A DNA stretch of 64,000 nucleotides from positions 30,066,558 to 30,130,557 of the forward strand of contig NC_088714.1 in NCBI RefSeq assembly GCF_963576615.1, read 5' to 3'. A program made the translations under genes and the position numbers. The notes under the pieces are model-generated. The model made no database searches, was not told the DNA's origin, and was given only the letters and a program-made list of their open reading frames with translations. This document shows, in pieces, positions 1 through 11,660 of this stretch. Numbering within the stretch: position 1 is the stretch's first letter; each line of letters opens with the position of its first letter. Origin of the DNA: Watersipora subatra (lineage: Eukaryota > Bryozoa > Gymnolaemata > Cheilostomatida > Watersiporidae).

Positions 1-2395
1 ACTGATTGAATTTAGAGCTAGTAAAGAATTTGGTTATAACGATAACAAAATTTATGATTTTTTATCTAAATATTGGGGCTTGTATAGGTTAGCTGAAGTT
101 AAGCAGTCGCGATCAGTCTAGGAAAGAATACACCTCAATGGTGAAATTAAAACTCATTCCCTTTCATCAATCTCGTCTACTTGAGCGCACTTGAACGTCA
201 TTAATAGCTAGTTTGTTTTTTAAAAAACAAAAAAATTCTTTTTGCGTAAAGGCCTCTCAAGTGATAAAACAACGTTAATCTTTCGGTGAGTTTTTTTGTT
301 TGGAGAAGAAAACGACACGAAAAGGCCGGCGCAGTTGAGACAAGCTGTCCTTGGTTGAGCTATGTACGGCTTTTCTGAAACAAAATTGATAGCAAACTGT
401 TAAAATGAATAAAAGTTGTCTTATACAAACAATGCAGGCAATTAAGTAGAAAAAAAACTCTTGTATCAACAGCTGCAAGTGGGAGAAACAACGAGACATG
501 TATTTTAATTAGGCTACATATTCTGGTATGAAAAAGAAAAAGAAGGGCAGACGCCGTTCAGGCGTGCCGAACATGGTCGAGCCTTGTGCTGCCGTGCTTT
601 GCACTCTCCGAAGCCTACCCCTAGGCTACGGAGTCCCAACCAACAGCAGCACTGTTATTTGGTATATTTATATTCAATAATGGGGCAGAACTCCCAACAA
701 TGTAAAATATGTTTGCTATGAAGATATGGTATGAAACTAATGTTGTACTTGTGTAAATTGTTCAAACTTGTTGATTTCCTCAAGACTCATCAATAATGTT
801 TCAGCAAAATATGAAACAGCTGAGATATTGCCCTTTTGTTTCTAAAGAGCTAGCAGCATTTGCAAGATAAAATACATGCATTCTTTAATCGTGAAACCTT
901 GGTACAAATTTAGCAATTGTTTTCCTTTGTTGGTGGAATAGATAACTCTCAAATAAGTTTCTGTTTATACATACTAGCAGTAAGCCTGGTGATGCCCAGA
1001 TCTTCTTTCTTTTTGATCAGAGAGACTGCAGGTAGATGGTTTGGCTAATAGTGAAAAGATTAGATGGCTAGTTAGATGGCCAATAGTGAAAAGCTGAAGG
1101 TGCTGACAACTTCAAATTAATTTTAAGCTGCTCCAAATTAAATTTTTATACACTAGAAATTCCACTGTCATACAGCCCACGACCAAAGTGATATCGGAAA
1201 AAAAGAAAAGGTACTGATGGTTGAGAAATGCAATATTAGCAGTCAAATGGCACTGCAGTGCAATAGGATAACTGCAATGGTAGCTGTAATGTACTCGGTG
1301 TGGGTGTTATTATATACAACAAATAGCAATAATGAAAGGAAAAGATTATAAGGAGGGTTCTCAGTAACCAGATTGAGTTATAAAACTAAATATGTTTGGT
1401 GACTTGACCAACGTACAGAGCATATTTGTGTGAAGTGTGAATGAAATTAGCTAAAAGATGTGGACATGCATAGCGTTTATGCAAACTAAATACACACAGA
1501 CAAAATTTAAACAGGATTTAAATTTGCAGTGGTTACTTTACTTGCAGTGGTACATTTACTGGGGAACCCACAACCCTAAAAGTTATGCAATACGTCATTT
1601 GTCTACCTTCTATGCGGTGTGGAAATGACAAAAATGGGAATTATCCAGCTCGAACGTGCTGGTCAAATTAAAAAATCAAATATATAAATGAAAGCTACAA
1701 ATGACAAACATTTTATTATATAAATTTAGACTAGCTCAAGTTACTCAAATTTATTGAGTTAAGAAACTCAATAAATAGCAATACCTTGAGATTTCACATA
1801 TTTGAATTATGCATTGACAGGACCCACACAGAAATAAACAAACACCTTAAATTAAACGCTAAAATAGTAAATGTTGTATATGTTGATTGAAAATAATTTT
1901 TTCACGTGAAAACCTTTTTTATTACCTGAGGAACGCCGGGCCTTCACCGAGTTAAGCTATAAATTAACTTTGCCACCACCTGAGGGCCATATTTTGTTTT
2001 CAATTTTAGTTGAAAAACTATACTTCTAGTCAATAAATGTCTGAAATAAAAAGCAAATACATTGATGCTAGGTTATTGAGACAGACAAAGAGCTAGTGTA
2101 TTGTAACCCTTTACCTGTATGATAAAGAAATGGAGACTCCACCTATTTAGCCTTCAATTAGCAAAGGTTACCCCCTCTTCACATCAGCAATCGAAAACTG
2201 GTTGAACTCGGGGCCAGTAAAAATTTGTGTTATAGCGATAACAAACTTAGGGTTTTTTATCTAATTATTGAGGCTTGTATAGGTTAGCTGAAGTTAAACA
2301 GTCGCGATCAGTCCAGGAAAACATAAACCTTAATGATGAAATTAAAACTCATTCCCTTTCATCAATCTCGTCTACTTGAGCGCACAAACATCATT
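1..2395 (+). repeat. 2.2 kb macro-repeat, first copies (A-B-C-D-A)
   Basis: Four modules follow one another: A (about 1-500), B (505-1352), C (1353-1840) and D (1840-2185), and then A begins again at about 2186. The motif gcgatcagtc in A recurs about 2195 bp further on, so the underlying unit is close to 2.2 kb. All modules recur elsewhere in the first 9 kb, partly inverted. No protein of recognisable family is encoded. I cannot assign the unit to a known transposon; it may be a tandemly amplified non-autonomous element or a segmental repeat. Confidence 0.75.
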
Positions 2396-3124
2396 AATTG
2401 TCATGCACATCAATGTATGTGCATGACAATTATTGCTAAAACGATTTTATTTTTAGAAAATGGGGCGATTCACATATATTACTTATGCTTTGATTACTAT
2501 GTAATATTTTTCATGTCTGTAATGAACTTGGAATCTTACTAGGTAAACATTTTCAAATACATTTTGTGCGCTTGCTGTCAGATTTATGCTTAAATTAGGC
2601 TTTCACTCATTATCAGCACATCAAGGATATCGACATCATCATAACTTTTCATCCTTACTGCTTTTTGTTTTTATTGTTTTTGTTTATATTATTGCTTGTA
2701 ATTAAAACTATCTAAATACTTTTATAATTTACTTTTATGAAATATTATGCTGAATATAAATATAATGATCAACAACTAAAAATGTAAGTCTGCCTAAAAT
2801 AACTTGAAAAATAACAGTATAAAGTCATCGCTGCAGACAGAACATCTGGTGCAATGCAGTATAGGCATGAAGAGGTTCAATGGATGTAAAGCATGACTTA
2901 AAGACTATGTCTATTAGTAGTGCTAAAAAGATGTTGATCTTGAATATTGAAACATCATCATGTATTAAATTTTTATTTTACTCTAATATTTTAAACAAAT
3001 ACTTATATTAAAATTATATGATCATGATAATAAGCTGCCAAGTAAAGCAGCAATAAAGCAATACAAGGCACTGAAAGAAGGTGAAGAAAGTGCTGACTCC
3101 ACCTCAGACTACAGATATCAATCA
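2396..3124 (+). repeat. copy of the P450 downstream region (E-F segment)
   Basis: From the catgacaattattgctaaaa stretch onward this segment matches the reverse complement of about 22,040-22,660, which lies directly downstream of the P450 stop codon. It also matches about 9,160-9,700. The copy starts just past the point corresponding to the P450 stop codon, so it carries 3'-flanking sequence only. Its right part (2,800-3,120) is also present inverted at 6,291-6,404. It is inserted between two A modules of the macro-repeat. Confidence 0.7.
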
Positions 3125-3640
3125 TACCTCTTCACAACAGCAATCGAAAACTAGTTGAATTCAGAGCCAGTAAAAAATTGTGTTATAGCGATAACAAACT
3201 TAGGGTTTTTTATCTAAATATTGGGGCTTGTATAGGTTAGCTGAAGTTAAACAGTCGCGATCAGTCCAGGAAAGCATAAACCTTAATGATGAAATTAAAA
3301 CTCATTCCCTTTCATCAATCTCGTCTACTTGAGCGCACTTAAACGTCATTAATAGCTGGTTTGTGTTTAAAAAAACAAAAAATTTTTTTTAGATAAAGGC
3401 CTCTCAAGTGATAAAATAACGTTAAACTTTTGGTGAGTTTTTTTATTTGGAGAAAAAAAGTACACCAAAAGGCTGGCACTGTTGAGACAAGCTGACCATG
3501 GTAAAGTCATGTACGGCTTTTCTGAAACAAAGTTGATAACAAACTGTTAAAATAAACAAAGGTTGTTCCTATATGAACAATGCAGAAAGTAAGTAGACAA
3601 AAAAACCTCTTGTGTCAACAGCTGCAAGTGGTATTTAAAT
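3125..3640 (+). repeat. macro-repeat module A, third direct copy
   Basis: This is a direct copy of 1-500, beginning around gcaatcgaaaactagttg and ending at cagctgcaagtgg. It is not followed by module B, so the unit is truncated here. Confidence 0.75.
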
Positions 3641-4385
3641 ATTATTAAGTATAATAATGTATCATTTATTAAGTATAATAATGATACAAAACGCATACAA
3701 ACCTCTTTCAATATGTTACCAAGCCTTTGAAAGGTTACTGCAAATTCCTAAAACTAACCCATCTGATCGGATTATGCATAAATAGACAGATTTATTTGGC
3801 CGAAAATCGTTATTAAAACTTGCTAAGCCTTACTTTCATCGAAGTTAAGACCGGAAATTAAAACGCCGAGTAACAGAGAATAGAACGATTAAGTCGTGCG
3901 CATTGTACAAAAAAAATAATGTGCACATTTCACCAGTCTATAGCACTGCCGAATTGCCGAAGGTTTCTGTAATTAACGTAGGAGTACTGAAATCGTTTCA
4001 CTTTTGCCAATTTCAAAGTAACTGACATTTTTAGACACTTTTGAGTACTTTGGTATTCTAACTGATGTCCAACGCAGTGTAAGTAAAGGAAATGACGATG
4101 ATATTTTTTCTAACGGTTTTTATGAGATTATTACAATACTTAATTATAAGTTTGGATGACTACAGAACAATGACTACATAGTACAGATTTTCTAAATATC
4201 TATATAAACATCACAACTTCGTGATATTGTTAGCTATGGCGTTTTGAAATGTAAACAAAATTGTGCATTGGGTTTATATTATTACAATATTAATAATATT
4301 GGTTATTCTAATAATATCAGTGCATTTTACTTCTAACATTGGCCAATATTGCATTTCTCCTATTGCAGGGGGAGAGATATAAACA
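3641..4385. other. spacer between inverted repeat arms; no gene seen
   Basis: AT-rich sequence with a short internal duplication of ttaagtataataatg near its start. I see no coding potential and no family match. It separates the direct (left) from the inverted (right) copies of module B. Confidence 0.5.
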
Positions 4386-6290
4386 TATAATCTTTTCCTT
4401 TCATTATTGCTATTTGTTGTATATAATAACACCCACACCCAGTACATTACAGCTACCATTGCAGTTATCCTATTGCACTGCAGTGCCATTTGACTGCTAA
4501 TATTGCATTTCTGAACCATCAATACCCTTTCTTTTTTTCCAATATCACTTTGGTCGTGGGCTGTACGACAATGGAATTTCAAATGTATAAAATTTTAATT
4601 TAGAGCAGCTTAAAATTAATTTGAAGTTGTCAGCACCTTCAGCTTTTCACTATTGGCCATCTAACTAGCCATCTAATCTTTTCACTATTAGCCAAACCAT
4701 CTACCTGCAGTCTCTCTGATCAAAAAGAAAGAAGATCTGGGCATCACCAGGCTTACTGCTAGTATGTATAAACAGAAACTTATTTGAGAGTTATCTATTC
4801 CACCAACAAAGGAAAACAATTGCTAAAATTTGTACCAAGGTTTCACGATTAAAGAATGCATGCATTTTATCTTGCAAATGCTGCTAGCTCTTTAGAAACA
4901 AAAGGGCAATATCTCAGCTGTTTCAATTTTTACTGAAACATTATTGATGATTCTTGATGAAATCAACAAGTTTGAACAATTTACACAAATATAATATTAG
5001 TTGCCTACCATATCTTCATAGCAAACATATTTTACATTGTTGGGAGTTCTGCACCATTATTGAATATATAAATATACCAAATAACAGTGCTGCTGTTGGT
5101 TGGGACTCCGTAGCCTAGGGGTAGGCTTCGGAGAGTGCAAAGCGCGGCAGCACAAGGCTCGACCATGTTCGGCACGCCTGAACGGTGTCTGCCCTTCTTT
5201 TTCTTTTTCATGCCAGAATATGTAGCCTAATTTAAATACATGTCTCGTTTGTATTTACCACTTGCAGCTGTTGATACAAGAGTTTTTTTGTCTACTTACT
5301 TTCTGCATTGTTCATATAGGAACAACCTTTGTTTTTTTTTAAACAGACTAGCCATTAATGACGTTTAAGTGCGTTCAAGTAGACGAGATCGATGAAAGGG
5401 AATGAGTTTTAATTTCATCATTAAGGTTTATGCTTTCCTGGACTGATTGCGACTGTTTAACTTCAGCTAACCTATACAAGCCTCAATAATTAGATAAAAA
5501 ACCCTAAGTTTGTTATCGCTATAACACAATGTTTTACTGGCCCCGAGTTCAACCAGTTTTCGATTGCTGATGTGAAGAGGCAGTAGCCTTTGCTAATTGA
5601 AAGCTAAATAGGTGGAGTCTCTATGTCTTTATCGTATAGGTAAAGGGTTACAATACACTAGCTCTTAGTCTGTCTCAATAATCTATCATCAATGTATTTG
5701 CTTTTTATTTCAGACATTTATTGACTAGAAGTATAGTTTTTCAACTAAAATTGAAAACAAATATGGCTCTCAGGTGGTGGCAAAGTTAATTTATAGCTTA
5801 ACTCGGTGAAGGCCCGGCGTTCCTCAGGTAATAAAAACGGTTTTCACATGAACAAATTATTTTTAATCAACATATACAACATCTACCATTTTAGCGTTTA
5901 ATAAAAGGTGTTTGTTTATTTCTGTGTGGTTCCTGTCAATGCATAATTCAAATATTTGAAAGCCTTAGGCTCAGCTAAATCATATAGTTGAAAAGCATTT
6001 TTTACTTCTCATGCTCCACATTTGTTCAAGAGTTAAAACAGTTTATAAACAGTGGCAAGTAATGTAGTTGATATTAGCTGAGTTTCTTACCTCAATAAAT
6101 TTGAGTAACTTGAGCTAGTCTAAATTTATATAATAAAATGTTTGTCATTTGTAGTTTTCATTTATATATTTGACTTTTTTAATTTGGCCAGCACGTTTGA
6201 GCTGGATGATTCCCATTTTTGTCATTTCCACACCACATAGGAGGTAGAAAAACGACGTATTGCATAACTTTTAGGCTGGTGGGTTTCAAT
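4386..6290 (-). repeat. inverted macro-repeat copy (C-D-A-B on minus strand)
   Basis: The reverse complement reads C (6290-6060), D (5945-5580), A (5580-5262), B (5240-4386), the same order as the direct copies. The B arms at 505-1352 and 4386-5240 form a long inverted repeat of about 850 bp with only scattered mismatches. The block at 6,060-6,290 contains only the right half of module C. Confidence 0.78.
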
Positions 6291-6404
6291 ATTCAAGATC
6301 AACATCTTTTTAACACTACTGATAGATATACTTCTCAAGTCATGCTTTACATCAGTGGAATCTTTTCATGCTCATAATGAATTGCACCAGATGTTCTGGC
6401 CGCA
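6291..6404 (-). repeat. inverted fragment of the F segment
   Basis: This is the reverse complement of about 2,820-2,960, containing the agcatgact and aacatctggtgcaat landmarks. It joins directly to a direct copy of module B at 6,405, so it marks a rearrangement breakpoint. Confidence 0.7.
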
Positions 6405-7235
6405 GCTTTGCACTCTCCGAAGCCTACCCCTAGGCTACGGAGTCCCAACCAACAACAGCACTGTTATTTGGTATATTTATATTCAATAATGGTGCAGAAC
6501 TCCCAACAATGTAAAATATGTTTGCTATGAAGATATGGTATGAAACTAATGTTATATTTGTGTAAATTGTTCAAACGTGTTGATTTCCTCAAGACTCATC
6601 AATAATGTTTCAGCAAAAATTGAAATAGCTGAGATATTGCCCTTTTGTTTCTAAAGAGCTAGTAGCATTTGCAAGATAAAATACATGCATTCTTTAATCG
6701 TGAAACCTTGGTACAAATTTTAGCAATTGTTTCCCTTTGTTGGTAGAACAGATAACTCTCAATATATTTTCTGTTTATACATACTAGCAATAAGCCTGGT
6801 GATGCCCAAATTTTCTTTCCTTTTGGATCAGAGAGATTGCAGGTAGATGTTTAAGAAAATGGTTTTCAAAAACCAGATGGAGTTTTTAAACCAAATATAT
6901 TTTTTATTTGACCAGAGGCACGTATTTGTGTGAAGTTTGGATGAAATTGGTCAAAGAATGTAGACACGCATTGCATCTATGCAGACAAGATACACACCAA
7001 ACCTTTAACCTACTTCACAGTGCACTGCATTGCACCGCACCTTGCCACACAGCGTTACACAATATACAACCTCGTCGCACTGCATCACACACATATGCAC
7101 GCACCTACACTCGCACATTCACACATACACTACAAATACACACCATTTGAACAAGATTTAAATTTTTGGTGGTTGATATACCTATTAGGGAACTCACCAC
7201 CCTAAAAGATAGGCAATGTACCATTTGTATACCTT
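6405..7235 (+). repeat. macro-repeat modules B (partial) and C (left part), direct
   Basis: Module B (gcactctccgaagcctaccc onward) runs to about 6,855. Module C runs from the ctatgcagacaagatacaca landmark up to the edge of the 40-bp array. A small cluster of tgcac/cacac-rich sequence at 7,020-7,140 is absent from the other C copies. Confidence 0.72.
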
Positions 7236-8221
7236 TCAGTTGGTGTAGAAATAACAATAGTAGGAGTCAGCAGTGTCAGTTGGTGTAGAAATAACAATAA
7301 TAAGAGTCAGTAGTGTCAGTTGTTGTAGAAATAACAATAATAGGAGTCAGCAGTGTCAGTTGGTGTAGAAATAACAATAATAGGAGTCAGCAGTATCAGT
7401 TGGTGTAGAAATAACAATAATAGGAGTCAGCAGTGTCAGTTGGTGTAGAAATAACAATAATAGGAGTCAGCAGTGTCAGTTGGTGTAGAAACAACAATAA
7501 TAGGAGTCAGCAGTTTCAGTTGGTGTAGAAATGATGAAAATATGAGTCAGCAGTGTCAGTTGGTGTAGAAATAACAATAATAGGAGTCAGCAGTGTCAGT
7601 TGGTGTAGAAATAACAATAATAGGAGTCAGCAGTGTCAGTTGGTGTAGAAATAACAATAATAGGAGTCAGCAGTGTCAGTTGGTGTAGAAATAACAAAAA
7701 TAGGAGTCAGCAGTGTCAGTTGGTGTAGAAATAACAAAAATAGGAGTCAGCAGTGTCAGTTGGTGTAGAAATGATGAAAATAGGAGTCAGCGGTGTCAGT
7801 TGGTGTAGGAATGATGAAAATAGGAGTCAGTGGTGTCAGTTGGTGTAGAAATGATAAAAATAGGAGTAGGCAGTGTCAGTTGGTGTGGAAATAATGAAAA
7901 TAGGAGTCAGCGGTGTCAGTTGGTGTAGAAATGATGAAAATAGGAGTCAGCGGTGTCAGTTGGTGTAGGAATGATGAAAATAGGAGTCAGTGGTGTCAGT
8001 TGGTGTAGAAATGATAAAAATAGGAGTAGGCAGTGTCAGTTGGTGTGGAAATAATGAAAATAGAAGTCAGCGGTGTCAGTTGGTGTAGAAATAATGAAAA
8101 TAGGAGTCAGCAGTGTCAGTTGGTGTAGAAATAATGAAAATAGGAGTCAGCAGTGTCAGTTGGTGTAGAAATGATGAAAACAGGAGTCAGCGGTGTCAGT
8201 TGGTGTAGAAATGATGAAAAT
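7236..8221. repeat. 40-bp minisatellite array, about 25 units
   Basis: The unit reads gtcagttggtgtagaaataa then caataataggagtcagcagt, with a strict 40-bp period for about 986 bp. Left units carry the ataacaataa variant and right units the atgatgaaaa variant. A block of four units (7,761-7,920) is repeated at 7,921-8,080 almost perfectly. The array lies inside module C, whose single-copy counterpart is ggtgtggaaatgacaaaaat near 1,619. Confidence 0.95.
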
Positions 8222-8370
8222 AAATGTCGGCCAGCTTAAAAATGCTGGTCAAATATGAAAAGTCAAATATATAAACAACAACTTACAAATGACCAACAAT
8301 TTATTATCTGTATCAGACTAGCTTAAGTTACTCAAATTCATTGGGTAAGGAAACTCAGGCAATGGCAACT
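8222..8370 (+). repeat. remainder of module C after the array
   Basis: The sequence aatgctggtcaaat and the following 120 bp continue module C (about 1,660-1,790) exactly where the array interrupts it. The array is therefore an internal expansion and not a separate insertion. Confidence 0.8.
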
Positions 8371-8997
8371 ACATTGCCTGCCACTGTTATACACTGTTAT
8401 GCCACTGCCTCCTTTATGCGTAACATCTCATTCAATCTTCATATTAAGTCTCAAATATGTAAATCAGCTAATTGTGAAACCCATCATTTTACTATGAGGA
8501 AGAAGTACAGTCAAACCTGAACATACAAAATGAATCTGTTCCAAAATTCTCATTGTCTATTGAAGCTGTTATGTACTATAACAAAGGCAAAGTGGAAAAT
8601 TGAAAACTGTGAAGTAATTATCATAAAAAAGACTTCTATGGTCCTTGTGATGCTATGTTACACACATATCAACAGAGGTTTAGCCTTGGCTAAACAGAAG
8701 GCTACTGGTGAAAAGCTGAAGGTGCTGACAACTTCAAATTAATTTTATACTATTTTTAATTTGATTTTTATACATGATGAGTTTTACATTTTAAATTTAA
8801 TTATCATATCTAGTTTTTTATTTTCACCAGTTTCATACTCCTTTTTATCACAAAAATTTCATTTTCTTGTTCATGATGATTACTAGATTTGTTTGTAACT
8901 TTTTAGCAACTTTGTCCTTACCTTGACGCTCGATGGCTGCAACTTTTTTGCTCAAATTCTAAAGGAAGTTTTTTCCATTTTTACCAACACTACTATT
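8371..8997 (+). other. mixed repeat fragments; no gene seen
   Basis: This contains a possible pogo/Tigger-like terminus (cagtcaaacctgaacatac, 8,510) and a short piece of module B (about 8,695-8,760, gaaaagctgaaggtgctgac). The rest is unassigned AT-rich sequence without convincing coding potential. Confidence 0.4.
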
Positions 8998-9156
8998 GTG
9001 TCCAAGAGAACTGTTTGCTAAATCCTGAATCTTTCTCTTCTTGAGTAACACTCTTCAGAAGTATAACTACATGACCATGATGTAAGAAACTATCCTATGT
9101 CTATACTACTCACACCACCATTTGTAAAAGATTGTCTCATCCGACAACAGCAGTGA
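8998..9156 (+). pseudogene. cytochrome P450 last-exon copy (decayed)
   Basis: On the plus strand this stretch is closely related to the last exon of the minus-strand P450 gene at 22,659-22,866. Recognisable pieces are CPRELFAKS, the leucine-rich helix L (FLFLSNTLQKYN) and the C-terminal sheet region (YPMSILL-like), ending at a tga at 9,154 that corresponds to the P450 stop. The copy begins in mid-exon, just at the heme cysteine, and lacks the FxGxGxR part. It has internal stops and frame changes. The homology runs on into the 3'-flanking E-F segment, so this is a segmental copy of the gene's 3' end. It cannot encode an enzyme. Confidence 0.75.
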
Positions 9157-9700
9157 TACATATGTTTGTGCATGACAATTATTGCTAAAACAATAGTATG
9201 TTATTCTTAGAAAATGGGACGATTCATATATATTACTTGCGCTTTGACCACTATGTAATATTTTTCATGTTGTTAATGAACTTGGAATCTTATTAGGTAA
9301 ATATTTTCAATTACATTTTGTGTGCTTGCTGTCAGATTTATGCTTAAGCTATGCTTTCACTCATTAAGTAAATATGTGAATATGTAAATAACAACGATAT
9401 AAAGTCATAGCTGCAGCCAGTACATTTGGTGCAATGCATTGTGGGTATGAAGAGGTTCAACTGATGTAAAGCATGACTTGAGAAGTATATCTATCAGCAG
9501 TTTTAAAAAAGATGTCGTTCTTGAATATTGAAACATCATATATGTACTGTATTAAATTTTTTTTATTATATATTAAACATATCGTCGAATTAAAATCATA
9601 TGAACATAGTAATAAGCTGCCAAGTAAAGCATCAGTAAAGAAATACAAGACACTGAAAAAAGGTGAAGAGCATACTGACTCTACCTCAGACTAACAGATT
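9157..9700 (+). repeat. copy of P450 downstream region (E-F segment)
   Basis: This continues the P450 exon copy and matches 2,396-3,124 and the reverse complement of about 22,040-22,660. At its end a short open frame reads NKLPSKASVKKYKTLKKGEE (about 9,611-9,670). The same frame is conserved at 3,030-3,105, which hints at an old coding origin, but I do not recognise it. Confidence 0.7.
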
Positions 9701-9851
9701 TCAATCATACTTTACCTTCAGAGTTGTCTGCTCTCAAAATATACTTGTTTTAAAAATATGTCCTTTAGGGATAAAATCTACAGTCAAGCCTCGGCATGCG
9801 AAGTTAATCTATTTAATCTCTCGCCAGGCATTCACCTAGTTGGGCTATAAC
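9701..9851 (+). other. fragment of module D and a pogo-like terminus, left flank of the Kolobok element
   Basis: The 30 bp ending in gggctataac match module D (cgccgggccttcaccgagtt and the following 10 bp, about 1,931-1,960) at 24 of 30 positions. Just before it cagtcaagcctcggcatgcg resembles a pogo/Tigger terminal repeat, but no inverted partner was found. Confidence 0.45.
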
Positions 9852-10329
9852 TTAAAGGGAAAGTAAACACAATTTACTGATGAAGGCCAACTTTTACCCT
9901 ATCTGTTTTGTGTAATTTACTGCGTTTAGCAAAATATACCTAAATTATTTTTACAACAGATAAATACTTAGAATAATATTTTAAAAACAAAAAATTCCCG
10001 TGCATTCACATATAACTGAGTACAGAGTCTTTTTTTAATTGCATATTTTGCAAAAATCGGATGGATAACGCCATTGCGAAAATGAGTGTGAAACGGACAC
10101 GCCACTGGGAACACTGATTCTTAAACACTCATCCAATCACGAGACACATAGCGTTTGACTCGAATCGTGATCTGATGTGAAGGACATCGCACGTCTCCTA
10201 CAGTTGTGACAATCCGGAAACAAGTGCACATTTAGAACACGTCTTTGATCGTAGTTGCTAATACACGTATTGCTAAAATATTTCAACTTAATATTTATTC
10301 TGTCGTTGTTCTATTACGTTCACAATACA

Positions 10330-11066
10330 ATGGCTAAAAGACTCACAGCTAAAACAACCACTCCTTATAGAAGCTACCCAATTGATGACGGAGTTGAAGA
10401 TGGGCAAAGATATAAATACATCAGTGGTGAACTATTCGATGAGCGCAAGCGAAAAAGACAGTCAGATTCATCATTGTCATGTTCAACAATTAGTATAGCA
10501 ACGATCACGAGCACTACTACTACTACCACTGCTTCATCTACGATTGCTTCGCCTACAATTACCTCCAGACGTCTTACCAACTTTAGATGAATTTTGCAAG
10601 TGGGGAAATTGTTCTGACTTGCTGACAGCTATTGAAAAAGTATGTTGCTACACTGAAAATTTGGCAAATACAAACTTTCAGGATGATCAGTATATTCTCG
10701 GCATAAATAGCTGCATCCTGCAATCTAATTTACTAATACATCAAATATTGGGGAAAGTTGCCATACAACTCTCATGGTTCAAGCATCAAAAGTATCTTGG
10801 CTTCAGAGGAGATGCTCTTCTGTTTACTAACATGACTAATTTAAACTACAGACACAATGCTTATAGAAACTATATAGATTTCATCTACGGGTACCTTGGA
10901 AGAAGAAACCAGAAAGTTATTCCTTCATGCATTGTTGCCTATATACGCACAATGTGGCCTGATCCAAATGGGAATTATGTAGGCTTCAAAAATGTGGAAT
11001 CGGAAGATGAAGATCAGAATGACGCAGATGAAGTGGAGCTTTTTATTATGGATGAAGGAAATTATT
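10330..11066 (+). CDS. P2X7-like C-terminal-domain protein within the Kolobok element
   Basis: The first ATG (10,330) opens MAKRLTAKTTTPYRSYPIDD, then a basic and Ser/Thr-rich stretch encoded partly by an (act)n microsatellite. From about 10,550 a second frame carries the domain: CKWGNCSDLL, a VCC motif, the YRHNAYRNYIDFIYGYLGRR block, VIPSCIVAYIRTMWP and GNYVGF. Known: this Cys-rich domain follows the channel in P2X7 receptors and occurs alone in many invertebrate proteins; the channel part is absent here. The frame change lies in or near the (act)n stretch and means either a frameshift or a small intron. A consensus donor gtaagt at 11,067 probably ends the exon; the next exon was not found. 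It is transcribed opposite to the transposase in the same element. Its function there is unknown; DNA binding or accessory roles are only guesses. Confidence 0.72.
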
Positions 11067-11660
11067 GTAAGTTCAGTTGTGAGTTGAGCAAAATATGGTT
11101 TTATAAATGTTTCAACTGACTCTGACAGCAACGTTACTTAGCTCATCGTCATGACTTGTACAGTGAATAAGTGAATAATGTACGGTTTGAGAAGTAATTA
11201 TATTTCAATCATTCGACTTGCGCCATGACATAAAAACACCACATTTAACAGCTTACATTACATAAATCTAAATCGTGTTATACAAAGAACTGCATAATAT
11301 TTATAATTTGAATAGCCTGTTATATTAATTTTATCAAAAAATATCTCACATAAAACTAGGGATTGAGTTTAACTTTTATGTAAATCTTGACCTATGCATT
11401 TCTTTCGCTGTGTTACCATCTGGTTTTATAAGATTTTTTGAAAGTGGAACTGCTCTGTCCTGCAATTCAAATATTTGTATATTACGCCATCATCATAGTA
11501 ATTTCAGAATGTTGCACAGTACAGTGTTAGGGTAGTTTAAGACTGCATGGTGGCTATATGTTCATGCATTATTCTGCAGACTGTGTGATAGTGATTAATT
11601 GAACCAACATCTTGACGCAAAAATGTGCTTTTATTACATTACAGTTTAGGTATGACTTAC
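11067..11660. other. non-coding part of the Kolobok element
   Basis: AT-rich sequence between the P2X7-like exon and the last recognised transposase exon. The two genes converge here. I saw no clear exon or polyadenylation signal. Confidence 0.4.

Noticed and set aside
6908-7205. Two overlapping plus-strand frames in module C
   Set aside because: They run through repeat sequence with a local cac/tgcac-rich expansion and differ between copies of the module.
8510-9815. A complete pogo/Tigger element between the two terminus-like sequences
   Set aside because: Both terminus-like sequences are in the same orientation and no transposase lies between them.
10374-10580. Minus-strand Val/Ile-rich frame opposite the P2X7-like gene
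   Set aside because: It is the complement of the Ser/Thr-rich (act)n stretch; composition artefact.
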